DNA of 37,719 nt, taken from contig DAOVGR010000034.1 in assembly GCA_030672305.1 (NCBI GenBank), positions 1 through 37,719 on the forward strand, given 5' to 3'. Numbering within the stretch: the stretch's first letter is position 1; each line of letters starts with the position of its first letter. Below are positions 1 through 7,253 of the stretch, piece after piece. The notes under the pieces are model-generated. The model was not told the DNA's origin. It ran no database searches and saw nothing but the letters and a program-made list of their open reading frames with translations. Origin of the DNA: Thermoplasmatales archaeon (GTDB lineage Archaea > Thermoplasmatota > E2 > DHVEG-1). The translations under genes and the position numbers were made by a program.

Positions 1-173
1 TCAACACATATCATTTTAATTAAACAATTTGAGCATGGGCATGTTTCTCCATGATCATTAATTGGTTTTATACATACAGCACAACTATGCTTATTATCAA
101 TATCAATATCAATAGAACTGTTACATCCTTTACATAATCTCTCTCGAATTTGAAATATTGTTTCTTCTTTCAT
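1..173 (-). CDS. Small Cys-rich array protein, 3' end cut by window edge
   Basis: The first 57 codons are present and the stop codon lies beyond base 1. The start is ATG at 173, with GGATTGAAT in front of it. The protein has an N-terminal LCKGC pair, a CAVC pair in the middle, and the core CPCSNCLIKMIC. This is the same cysteine pattern as the array at 30.2-35.7 kb, so this gene belongs to that family although it lies about 30 kb away in this window. The cysteines are likely metal ligands (inference). The function is unknown. Confidence 0.75.
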   Translation of the reverse strand, partial: MKEETIFQIRERLCKGCNSSIDIDIDNKHSCAVCIKPINDHGETCPCSNCLIKMICV

Positions 174-175
174 AT

Positions 176-412
176 TCAATCCAACATGAAATCCCCATTA
201 ACAGAAGGGTCAAGATCTCCACATAGCTTTGCTGCAACATGTTGAAGTTCAAGTTCCTGGGTTATTTTAATTATATTATCAGTATCATCTTCATATATAC
301 GTCTTGTTATTCTATTCATTTCTATTATTTCAAGTTTATCAAGAAAATCATTTCCATTTGAAAGTTTTGTATCTTGATCTGTTTTTTTAATATCATTTAA
401 AAATTGTATCAT
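176..412 (-). CDS. Hypothetical protein, 78 aa
   Basis: This is an acidic soluble protein with no motif I recognise. AAAGGAGATCTAAA precedes ATG 412, which supports the start. It ends 2 bp before the start of the Cys-rich gene at 173 and begins 1 bp after the stop of the 63-aa gene upstream, so the three genes are probably one transcript. No membrane segment or signal peptide is visible. Confidence 0.6.
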   Translation of the reverse strand: MIQFLNDIKKTDQDTKLSNGNDFLDKLEIIEMNRITRRIYEDDTDNIIKITQELELQHVAAKLCGDLDPSVNGDFMLD

Positions 413-413
413 T

Positions 414-605
414 TTAGATCTCCTTTACTGTTAATTCAAACTGTTGTCTATCTTTAAATCCTTCAGCTAATAAAGAATCAACTAGAGTTCCTTTATCTAA
501 TATATTATCTGTATTATACATAGTATATCCACAAGGTATTTTTAGGTTAGTAAATGGAATTTTAAATTTAATTTTTTTTAAGATAAAATTGTATTTTTGC
601 TTCAT
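414..605 (-). CDS. Hypothetical protein, 63 aa
   Basis: The N-terminal third is lysine-rich (KQKYNFILKKIKFKIPF) and the rest is acidic. An excellent Shine-Dalgarno (AAGAGGAGGG) precedes ATG 605. It is the first gene after the hairpin at 631-654. I recognise no domain. The gene call rests on the ribosome site and tight packing with the next gene. Confidence 0.6.
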   Translation of the reverse strand: MKQKYNFILKKIKFKIPFTNLKIPCGYTMYNTDNILDKGTLVDSLLAEGFKDRQQFELTVKEI

Positions 606-630
606 TAAAACCCTCCTCTTGCAAATTTAA

Positions 631-654
631 GTGGGCACAACGAATTGTACCCAC
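631..654 (-). terminator. Hairpin between genes, possible terminator
   Basis: On the minus strand the arms GTGGGTACAA and TTGTGCCCAC enclose a TTCG tetraloop, with one mismatched pair. It lies 28 bp after the stop of the 177-aa gene. There is no strong T-run behind it, so it may be an RNA-processing or stability hairpin rather than a terminator. Confidence 0.45.
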
Positions 655-681
655 CTATATAGCCTCCCACGGTCGAAAACT

Positions 682-1215
682 TTACTCTTCTAATTCAATC
701 CTATTGGCTACAATCATGGATTCTACCCAGACAGGCGCATCTTTATCTTTATAATAAGCAGCACACCGACCAATAAAATTTCCAAGTTCAACAGAAATTG
801 AATCAGGAATTAAAACCAATCCTGCTGGGTCTCTCTTTATCTCATCTGGAAGTTTACCAATCCAGACTTTATCATAATCTTCCCACTTCATGGCACGTTT
901 GGTAGCGACTTTCTTTCCAAAACCATCTACTCTTATTCGACCTCCACCAGTTGAAATCCAGTTGTATTTATCTTTTTTACAACACATGGAAAATCCGACT
1001 ATGATTTTATAATCCTTATGTGGATGAACACCAGCAACAAGAACGCCGATCTTTTTTCCACCTTTCTTTTTATAAACAATTCTTCCCTTATCGTCGGTAA
1101 CAACATGACCTGTTGTAGGATCTTTTACCATCCTCCGAGTAGGGTTGCTTCTGATAAACTTAACCATTGGGTTGACCAATGAATCAAAATTAATATGCTT
1201 CAATTCAGTTTGCAT
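682..1215 (-). CDS. Hypothetical phage protein, 177 aa
   Basis: The start is set at ATG 1215 because GGAAAGGAGAA lies just in front. The same frame stays open upstream to 1329, but that part overlaps the end of the repeat protein and has no ribosome site. The protein is basic and lysine-rich, with a segment near residue 30 reading PTTGHVVTDDKGRIVYKKKGGKK. It has two adjacent cysteines (SMCCKKD) and a glycine-rich STGGGRIRVDGFG stretch. No known family was recognised. The hairpin at 631-654 follows it, which suggests its transcript ends or is processed there. Confidence 0.75.
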   Translation of the reverse strand: MQTELKHINFDSLVNPMVKFIRSNPTRRMVKDPTTGHVVTDDKGRIVYKKKGGKKIGVLVAGVHPHKDYKIIVGFSMCCKKDKYNWISTGGGRIRVDGFGKKVATKRAMKWEDYDKVWIGKLPDEIKRDPAGLVLIPDSISVELGNFIGRCAAYYKDKDAPVWVESMIVANRIELEE

Positions 1216-1258
1216 GTTTTTCTCCTTTCCTTTCTTTTTTATTTTGTTTTTATTATTT

Positions 1259-2458
1259 TTATAAAATTGTAAACCCCCAAACTCTACATTTATCTGAGGT
1301 AGGAATACTACATCCCCAGTCATCAACATGAACTTTTACTGGAGTATTTCCTTTTGGAAATATTCCAAGCCCAAAACTATTTTTATTTTTTTCATTTGCA
1401 TCAAGATGCCAATCTCTGTAATATTTTCCCTTTTTATAGAAAATAGTTTTATTAAATATACCACGACCAAATTTGTCGTGTTCTCTAAAAACAAACAAAT
1501 ATTTACCATCAAATTTTAAATTATATTTTTCAGCATAACCTTTCATTTCTTTTAGAGATTGTTTTTTAGTTCGTTTTTTATGAGTTTTATAGAAATCTCC
1601 GAGCAGTTTTTTAGTAAACCATGAAAGGTTTTGGTTACAAAGAGCTCTATCTTTTTGATTGTTATTTAATTTTTCAAAATCATCTCTGGTAACCCATGAA
1701 AGGTTTTGATAACGAAGAGCTCTATCTTTTTGATAATTAGTTAATTTTTCAAAATCATCTCTGGTAATCCAAGAGAAGTTTTGATAACAAAGAGATATAT
1801 TTTTTTGACTATTATTTAATTTTTCAAAATCATCTCTGGTAATCCAAGAGAAGTTTTGATAATAAAGAGATATATTTTTTTGACTATTATTTAATTTTTC
1901 AAAATCATCTCTGGTAATCCAAGAGAAGTTTTGATAACGAAGGGTTGTATCTTTTTGATAATTAGTTAATTTTTCAAAATCATCTCTGGTAATCCAAGAG
2001 AAGTTTTGGTTACAAAGAGCTATACTTTTTTGATAATCAATTAACTTTTCAAAATCATCTCTGGTAATCCAAGAGAATTTTTGGTTATGAAGAGCTTTAT
2101 TTTTTTGACTATTATTTAATTTTTCAAAATCATCTCTGTTAACCCATGAAAGGTTTTGATAACGAAGAGTTTTATTTTTTTGACTATTATCTAATTTTTC
2201 AAAATCATCTCTGGTAATCCAAGAGAATTTTTGATAATAAAGAACTGTATTTTTTTGATTATTATTTAATTTTTCAAAATCATCTCTGGTAATCCAAGAG
2301 AATTTTTGATAATAAAAAGCTATACTTTTTTGATAATCAGTTAACTTTTCAAAATCATCTCTGGTAATCCAAGAGAAGTTTCGATAACGAAGGGCTCTGT
2401 CTTTTTGAATACTATTTAATTTTTCAAAATCATCTCTGGAAGTATCTTTTACTTTCAT
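1259..2458 (-). CDS. Tandem-repeat protein with 11 x 25-residue repeats and a C-terminal domain
   Basis: The protein has 399 aa. After seven residues come eleven contiguous 25-residue repeats with the core RDDFEKLNNSQKN...LxYQNFSWIT and no spacers. From about residue 283 a unique basic C-terminal domain follows, rich in Lys, Tyr and Phe, including KFGRGIFNKTIFYKKGKYY and ending in a Trp/Gly-rich segment. The repeats look amphipathic and could form an alpha solenoid (inference). ATG 2458 has AAAGGAATTTAAA in front. It lies directly after the 150-aa gene and the kinase gene on the same strand, so it may be co-transcribed with the phospho-signalling genes. Function unknown; a binding scaffold is one possibility. 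Confidence 0.85.
   Translation of the reverse strand: MKVKDTSRDDFEKLNSIQKDRALRYRNFSWITRDDFEKLTDYQKSIAFYYQKFSWITRDDFEKLNNNQKNTVLYYQKFSWITRDDFEKLDNSQKNKTLRYQNLSWVNRDDFEKLNNSQKNKALHNQKFSWITRDDFEKLIDYQKSIALCNQNFSWITRDDFEKLTNYQKDTTLRYQNFSWITRDDFEKLNNSQKNISLYYQNFSWITRDDFEKLNNSQKNISLCYQNFSWITRDDFEKLTNYQKDRALRYQNLSWVTRDDFEKLNNNQKDRALCNQNLSWFTKKLLGDFYKTHKKRTKKQSLKEMKGYAEKYNLKFDGKYLFVFREHDKFGRGIFNKTIFYKKGKYYRDWHLDANEKNKNSFGLGIFPKGNTPVKVHVDDWGCSIPTSDKCRVWGFTIL
1613..2437 (-). repeat. Eleven in-frame 75-bp tandem repeats
   Basis: Eleven 75-bp units lie end to end inside the 399-aa gene. Neighbouring units keep near-identical blocks (the plus strand repeatedly reads ttttcaaaatcatctctgg) and differ mainly in the middle. 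Two adjacent units are almost identical, which points to recent duplication by slippage or recombination. Confidence 0.95.
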
Positions 2459-2469
2459 TTTAAATTCCT

Positions 2470-2922
2470 TTAAAATAATTTTAATCGTTTAATCCTTGAT
2501 TTAAATTCGTCTTCATCAAAATAATAAATTTTTTTATCTCCCCAACTTTTACAATTAACTACATATCCTAATAATCTACATATAGATTTAAAAAGAAAGA
2601 TAAATTTTATAGGTATACCAGATGGTTTACTATATCCAATAGGATGTTCAACATTACTCATTTTGTTAAATATACCAACACCTAAATTTACCCAGCACTC
2701 AACTAGTGTTTGAAAATGTTTGCCATCTTTCCAATCATTAAATTTATCACACTTCTTTTTTGTGCAGCATGCTAGAACTATACATTCATCACATGGACTA
2801 CCAGGATCATCTTCATAATATGGAATTGTCAAACATCTTGGAGTTTTTGAATACAGTTTTTGAGAGGTATATGCTGATATATTTTCTTCACCAGTACAAA
2901 AATCAATAAATTTTTTGGTCAT
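2470..2922 (-). CDS. Cys-rich hypothetical protein, 150 aa, with divergent CxxC core
   Basis: The N-terminal half contains PCDECIVLACCTKKKC, which resembles the PCxxCLIKxMCxxxC core of the small Cys-rich array proteins, followed by a Trp/Lys-rich segment. The C-terminal half is basic and partly hydrophobic (GIPIKFIFLFKSICRLLGY) and ends in a charged tail. ATG 2922 overlaps the stop of the kinase gene in an ATGA arrangement, so the two are translationally coupled. It shares a GIFNK word with the C-terminal domain of the repeat protein downstream, which may be chance. Function unknown; metal binding is likely. Confidence 0.75.
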   Translation of the reverse strand: MTKKFIDFCTGEENISAYTSQKLYSKTPRCLTIPYYEDDPGSPCDECIVLACCTKKKCDKFNDWKDGKHFQTLVECWVNLGVGIFNKMSNVEHPIGYSKPSGIPIKFIFLFKSICRLLGYVVNCKSWGDKKIYYFDEDEFKSRIKRLKLF

Positions 2923-4610
2923 TTTTTTGTCCTTATTGAAAATAATTTATTTTCTTTAAAAAATTTGGCTTGTGTTCCATCCTTTACTAATTTCATTGAT
3001 GAATCTATAGCGGGATCTTTAATTTCTTTAATCGCATCTTTTCCATATTTATTTGAAAAGATTTGTACGGAATCTTGTTCATTTATACTTATAACGATAC
3101 CATTATCTAAAACTACAAAGTTAGCAGGTATGAAATTAATATCATCTTCTTTACGATAATTATATTTATTATTTTTTAAATCAAATTTAATAACAAATCT
3201 ATTATATTTACTATCCTTGTAAGTTGTAGCAATTAAAACATTAGATTCATATTTAGCATCAACAACTCGATACCCATCTAGTTCATCAACTTTAATAACA
3301 AATGATTCAGAATTACCTGATGAATTTGGTTCTATAATAACAAAGAACTGTCGACCAAAAACACTTTGAGAAACACAACCACTGAACACTTCGCTAGCAT
3401 TTGGCAGTATCCCCCATGTATGTTTTACTGTTGGAAATATTTGATTATTCATTTCTTTGAGAGATATTTCTATTAATTTTCCCTCATTTTTTATAAATAG
3501 GGAATTCTTATAAATCATTTTATCAGAACATGTCAAATGAGAATTATTAATTTTGATAGACTCTGGAGAAAAATATTTTATTTCCATGTCTTCAATTTTA
3601 ATAAATATGGGATTCAAATTTTGAGTTGTAAATAAAACCTCAACATTTGGAGCAACTGTATATTTCTTCCCATTAACATATAAAGAATTTTTTGTTTTAA
3701 TAACTTCCATCCCATGAGTAACACTATAATAAATAATTTCAGAATCAAACTTACGAATTTCTTTGATCTCAAAATTATCTGTACTGTTGATAATAATATG
3801 TCTTATAGTGATAGGTCCTCGTACACCAGCTGTCATTGGTGGTTCAGTCCGTTTCCCATTTTCAAACAACCCATAATACCAATCTTTATAATGAGTTGGA
3901 ATTAAATCAAAACTCCTTGCTGCTGGTGGGATCCTGACATCTTTATTAAATACAGACACATTGTCAACAACTCTTTTTTGAAAATCATTCTTTTTATATT
4001 TTCTATGTTTTCCTTTGTATGGATGAATTCCTATAAATAACTGGAATGTGACTACAGCAAATGAGAACCAATCTGTTACTTTAGAAAATGTGTTTGATTT
4101 CCAGTCTCGAACTGAGGGCATGATTGCAGTTGCTGGGAAACTTGGAGTTTTCCAACTATTAACATCAATGAAATAAGGGATAACAAATGAATCATCTACC
4201 ATGTAATTGAATTCATTTCCATCCACAATTAAACATTTAGCTTCATGAATCTTATAAGTAGAATTCTTAATATTTTCAACCAGTTCAAGTATCATATCTT
4301 CAGATACATTGTTTCTATTTCGGAAATCATTTGTAAAAAGTTTACATAGAGCTTCACCCTTAACATATCTCATTGTAAAACCAACAATTGTATTAGAAGG
4401 ATCTAAAATAATATCAATAGGTTTAATGATATTATTATCGTTGACGTTATTAAGTTCTTTAATTTTGGCTTCTGGAATCATTTTAAGGGGATCTTCATAA
4501 ATTTTATAAATAACATTACCTTGTCTATAAATGCTTCCTTCACCACCCTTTGCAACAAAATCGTTTTGTGTAAATTTAACTTTTTTATTTTTTCCTTGTA
4601 TGTGATACAT
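2919..4610 (-). CDS. Protein kinase-like protein (YegI / TerY-P type) with C-terminal beta-rich domain
   Basis: The protein has 563 aa. Residues about 15-260 match an atypical Ser/Thr kinase fold: a glycine loop KGGEGSIYR (21-29), a candidate ATP-binding Lys36 in VIYKIY, a catalytic-loop equivalent DGNEFN (Asp130, Asn135), a metal-loop equivalent FIDVNSW (Asp149) and D180WFSFA. The HRD and DFG motifs are replaced by the variants usual in kinases linked to PP2C and vWA genes. Residues about 270-563 look all-beta and repetitive, possibly a propeller. The start ATG 4610 has AGGGGATAAGAAAG in front and overlaps the zinc-ribbon gene by 26 bp. A PP2C and a vWA gene lie upstream in the same direction, completing a TerY-P-like triad. 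The substrate is unknown. Confidence 0.85.
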   Translation of the reverse strand: MYHIQGKNKKVKFTQNDFVAKGGEGSIYRQGNVIYKIYEDPLKMIPEAKIKELNNVNDNNIIKPIDIILDPSNTIVGFTMRYVKGEALCKLFTNDFRNRNNVSEDMILELVENIKNSTYKIHEAKCLIVDGNEFNYMVDDSFVIPYFIDVNSWKTPSFPATAIMPSVRDWKSNTFSKVTDWFSFAVVTFQLFIGIHPYKGKHRKYKKNDFQKRVVDNVSVFNKDVRIPPAARSFDLIPTHYKDWYYGLFENGKRTEPPMTAGVRGPITIRHIIINSTDNFEIKEIRKFDSEIIYYSVTHGMEVIKTKNSLYVNGKKYTVAPNVEVLFTTQNLNPIFIKIEDMEIKYFSPESIKINNSHLTCSDKMIYKNSLFIKNEGKLIEISLKEMNNQIFPTVKHTWGILPNASEVFSGCVSQSVFGRQFFVIIEPNSSGNSESFVIKVDELDGYRVVDAKYESNVLIATTYKDSKYNRFVIKFDLKNNKYNYRKEDDINFIPANFVVLDNGIVISINEQDSVQIFSNKYGKDAIKEIKDPAIDSSMKLVKDGTQAKFFKENKLFSIRTKK

Positions 4611-4791
4611 CTTTCTTATCCCCTATTCCTTTAAAGAATTTAACCGGATCTTTTAAGAGCATTTTTACAAATTTTTCTAATGGAGTTTTCCCTTCAAGAA
4701 TTATTGGTTTATTTGCACCACACCAATCACATTTTCGGGCTCGCCAATCTTCCCATTCATGATGGCATTTTCTACATTTATAGTATGGCAT
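4585..4791 (-). CDS. Zinc-ribbon protein, 68 aa
   Basis: Cys6-x2-Cys9 and Cys21-x2-Cys24 form a rubredoxin-type zinc ribbon (YKCRKCHHEW ... KCDWCG), followed by a basic helical tail. The start is ATG 4791 because CAGAAGGAGAA lies just in front; an in-frame ATG at 4836 has no such site and falls inside the lipoprotein gene. It overlaps the kinase start by 26 bp and follows the lipoprotein stop by 1 bp. It probably accompanies the kinase as a small adaptor or nucleic-acid-binding partner (inference). Confidence 0.85.
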   Translation of the reverse strand: MPYYKCRKCHHEWEDWRARKCDWCGANKPIILEGKTPLEKFVKMLLKDPVKFFKGIGDKKDVSHTRKK

Positions 4792-4792
4792 T

Positions 4793-4942
4793 TTATTCTC
4801 CTTCTGTTTTACAATCACATTTAGGATAAATGTCAATACATATTACATGACCTTTTCTTACACATTCCTCATAAGCTCCTTCTGGTTGACAACATCCTGT
4901 AATAGATAAATAAAGAAGCAAAAGTAAAATTAATTTTTTCAT
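4793..4942 (-). CDS. Small predicted lipoprotein, 49 aa
   Basis: The N terminus is MKK, then a leucine-rich hydrophobic stretch, then a lipobox ITGC with Cys17 as the candidate lipidated residue. The mature part is only about 33 residues and has further cysteines (CC, EEC, VIC, KCDC). GGAGGTC sits directly upstream of ATG 4942. It is packed between the PP2C and zinc-ribbon genes, with 1 bp to the latter. A phage lipoprotein could act at the host envelope, for example in superinfection exclusion or lysis, or could link the kinase set to the membrane; these roles are inference. Confidence 0.75.
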   Translation of the reverse strand: MKKLILLLLLYLSITGCCQPEGAYEECVRKGHVICIDIYPKCDCKTEGE

Positions 4943-4962
4943 ATTGACCTCCAAATAAGATA

Positions 4963-5799
4963 TTATTCTTCTTCTATAACAAAAGCTCCAATTGATAAAT
5001 CATCCAGATGTTCGTAACCTTGTTGTTCTAATTTAGTTATTGCTCCCTTTTTACTCAATAGTCTTCTGGTTAGAAACTCTCCTTTTAAAGTTTTAAAAGA
5101 TGAAAAATCCCCTATAAGATCTTTAATAGATAAGAATTTCGATTGTTCTTTATTGAAAAAAGTTGAAATTCCATCAGAGAAAATAAAAATAGTTGTTTGT
5201 TCACCATTTTTAATTAAATGATGGGAACAGTATGGTTTATCATAATCCATTGTACCAGTTACCAGATCATATATATTAGAATAATTATAACAGTAACGTT
5301 TATCAACCATTTTTATTATGTTATTATTATGATATATTTTGTTTCTTTCATCATCTAATTTATATGATAAATAATATGGGGTATTTTTAGTATATTCAAT
5401 TGTTTCAATTGTTGTATTATCTTTATCAATAGAAACTATACTTCCATCACCATACATAATAATTTTTAATATTCCAGAATCATAGTAGACAACTGTTAAA
5501 GTTGCATCTAAAGCAGTTTTGTCTATTCCCATTTGTGTTATAATTGATTTAGCACACCAAATAACAAAAGTCCCCATTCTAGATTCATCTATAGAACTAA
5601 TTGAATCCTTATAACATTCTAAATACTGTCGAGCTGTGTGACATAAAATTCTAGCACCAATATCTGTATCCTTAGAGCTAGAACATCCATCTGATAAAAT
5701 AATATAAGGAACAGGATCATAACCTGAAATAATATAATCTTGACAAATTTTATGGGTCTTGCCTATTTTTAATAAGTGATCAATGTGTACTTTTTTCAT
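4963..5799 (-). CDS. PP2C-family protein phosphatase
   Basis: The protein has 278 aa. It carries metal-binding aspartates in the PP2C order: CQDY (Asp21), ILSDGCSSS (Asp37, in place of the classic GDGHGG), then YGDGSI, FIFSDGISTF near residue 209, and HLDDLSIG near residue 267. PP2C enzymes remove phosphate from Ser/Thr using Mn2+ or Mg2+. It lies between the vWA gene upstream and the kinase gene downstream on the same strand, as in TerY-P-like triads, and probably reverses the action of that kinase. AAAAGGATAATCT precedes ATG 5799. It is cytoplasmic, with no signal peptide. Confidence 0.9.
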   Translation of the reverse strand: MKKVHIDHLLKIGKTHKICQDYIISGYDPVPYIILSDGCSSSKDTDIGARILCHTARQYLECYKDSISSIDESRMGTFVIWCAKSIITQMGIDKTALDATLTVVYYDSGILKIIMYGDGSIVSIDKDNTTIETIEYTKNTPYYLSYKLDDERNKIYHNNNIIKMVDKRYCYNYSNIYDLVTGTMDYDKPYCSHHLIKNGEQTTIFIFSDGISTFFNKEQSKFLSIKDLIGDFSSFKTLKGEFLTRRLLSKKGAITKLEQQGYEHLDDLSIGAFVIEEE

Positions 5800-5817
5800 T
5801 AGATTATCCTTTTCTAT

Positions 5818-5991
5818 TTAAATATTAAATGAGATTAACAAAATAATAAAAATAATTACTATACCAATAGATAAATAAACACATCTTTTAATATGTTGTA
5901 AATATTTAATCTCAATATTTCTTTTGTTTATTAAATATTCACCTATTTCTTCATAGGGTATCCATTTACTACTTAAAAATTGTTTTACCAT
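5818..5991 (-). CDS. Small single-pass membrane protein, 57 aa
   Basis: A charged 38-residue N-terminal half (with KWIPYEEIGEYLINKRN) is followed by one strongly hydrophobic C-terminal helix (YLSIGIVIIFIILLISF). AAGGAGTTGAA lies just before ATG 5991. It sits between the PP2C gene and the hairpin at 6011-6036. It could be a tail-anchored inner-membrane partner of the signalling genes; no family was recognised. Confidence 0.7.
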   Translation of the reverse strand: MVKQFLSSKWIPYEEIGEYLINKRNIEIKYLQHIKRCVYLSIGIVIIFIILLISFNI

Positions 5992-6010
5992 ATTCAACTC
6001 CTTAAAATTA

Positions 6011-6036
6011 ATGGGATAATGTATATGTTACCCCAT
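6011..6036 (-). terminator. Hairpin after the 369-aa gene, probable terminator
   Basis: On the minus strand the arms ATGGGGTAA and TTATCCCAT (one G-U pair) enclose an 8-base loop, followed by TAATTTTAAGG. It lies 12 bp after the stop of the 369-aa gene. Confidence 0.5.
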
Positions 6037-6047
6037 TTCGCAGGTTG

Positions 6048-7157
6048 TTAAGCGGCAACCTCAGTCGATTTTTCATATGTTCGTTTAAGAATTGACCATC
6101 CAATTTCTGCCACTCCAGGTTGGAATAAAACCAATCGTTGCCATTTTATTCTTTTACCTTTTTCAGAATAGTCTTCTTCCCACTTGATATTCTTTAACCA
6201 CCCAGGAAAGCTATCTGGATTACTATAATGAGCAAACTCAGAAGCCCTTGTCATAAAACGAAGTCCTTCAATAATTTGAGCATATCTCTTTTGTTTATCA
6301 TAAAGAGCTATCATATTTTTCTGGTTAGTTTTTGGCATTTTATATTCACCTTTAAAAGGAGAGTGTTGAAGTTTAACTTCAAATGAAGTGAATATTTTCT
6401 TTATTCCCTTTGTTTTTTCACCATAAGAATATGCTGCCGGTCCTTTCTCACCAGGAAATTTAATTCCCATTTGTAACATTATTTTATATGCTGCTCGGCA
6501 CCAACTTGCTTCTTCGGTAAGCCTTTCAATCATAAGTTTGGTAATAAAATAGTGATGTCCGAAAAAACTGGTCCATCTTGATGGTGCTATAAAGTTTTTG
6601 AAGAATATAGTATTCCCTGTGAAAAGTTTGTTTTCATAGAGCCATCTGTTTTCTTTTAAAGTTGGTGAGAATTGGATTGTTTTCCATCCCTCATACCATG
6701 AACCATCGAGATCAGTTAACATAAATGTTCTGAAATCTCCAACTGAATCTTCAGAAATAATATTCATATCCTTAATTTTAACTGAGAAACTAAAGAAATT
6801 TTGGTTGGATTGGAGACTTGTAATTACTCCATTCCTATTTTTATCTGATATAGTCTTTTGATCTGTTCTGGTTTTGGAAGCTCGTCTTGATTTATATGTA
6901 GGAATAGTAATGACAGCGTCTCGTTTTGATAATTCCCATAGAAAACAAACCAGATCTAGATTTGTCAATTGGAGCTTACCGGTTTCATCATAATAAGCTG
7001 GCCCTGGTTTTCTTTTGAAGAGATCATACCCCCACCATCCTTGAACTTCTAAAATTGCTGGAAGCAAATCTTCAATTCCTCGATCCATAACATCAAGTGC
7101 TACGGGATGAATATTAACGTTCATTAAAGTCTGTGCTACATGTTTCTTTTCTGTCAT
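6048..7157 (-). CDS. Unknown protein, 369 aa, inside the triad locus
   Basis: A soluble protein rich in Trp, Phe and Lys with no signal peptide or membrane segment. It contains patches such as VQGWWGYDLFKRK near the N terminus, a basic YKSRRASKTRTDQK stretch near residue 95, and SRWTSFFGHHYF in the middle. I recognise no family. GGAGAACTAAAAAT precedes ATG 7157. Strong hairpins flank it on both sides (7199-7226 and 6011-6036), so it may be transcribed or processed as a separate unit from the PP2C and vWA genes around it. It may be an effector or substrate of the phospho-signalling set (speculative). Confidence 0.8.
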   Translation of the reverse strand: MTEKKHVAQTLMNVNIHPVALDVMDRGIEDLLPAILEVQGWWGYDLFKRKPGPAYYDETGKLQLTNLDLVCFLWELSKRDAVITIPTYKSRRASKTRTDQKTISDKNRNGVITSLQSNQNFFSFSVKIKDMNIISEDSVGDFRTFMLTDLDGSWYEGWKTIQFSPTLKENRWLYENKLFTGNTIFFKNFIAPSRWTSFFGHHYFITKLMIERLTEEASWCRAAYKIMLQMGIKFPGEKGPAAYSYGEKTKGIKKIFTSFEVKLQHSPFKGEYKMPKTNQKNMIALYDKQKRYAQIIEGLRFMTRASEFAHYSNPDSFPGWLKNIKWEEDYSEKGKRIKWQRLVLFQPGVAEIGWSILKRTYEKSTEVAA

Positions 7158-7198
7158 ATTTTTAGTTCTCCGTTTTGAAAGTTATCTCCTAAAAGTTT

Positions 7199-7226
7199 GT
7201 TGGGTGGACTTTTAAATCCACCCAAC
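7199..7226 (-). terminator. Perfect 10-bp hairpin between vWA and 369-aa genes
   Basis: The arms GTTGGGTGGA and TCCACCCAAC pair perfectly around an 8-base loop. It lies 28 bp after the vWA stop. No long T-run follows on the minus strand, so it could be a terminator or an RNA-stabilising leader of the next gene. Confidence 0.5.
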
Positions 7227-7253
7227 TTAGGAGAAATTAAAATGAAAAAACCT

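Noticed and set aside
1613..2437. 75-bp tandem repeats considered as a CRISPR array
   Set aside because: Units are contiguous, coding in frame and lack unique spacers; no cas genes are nearby.
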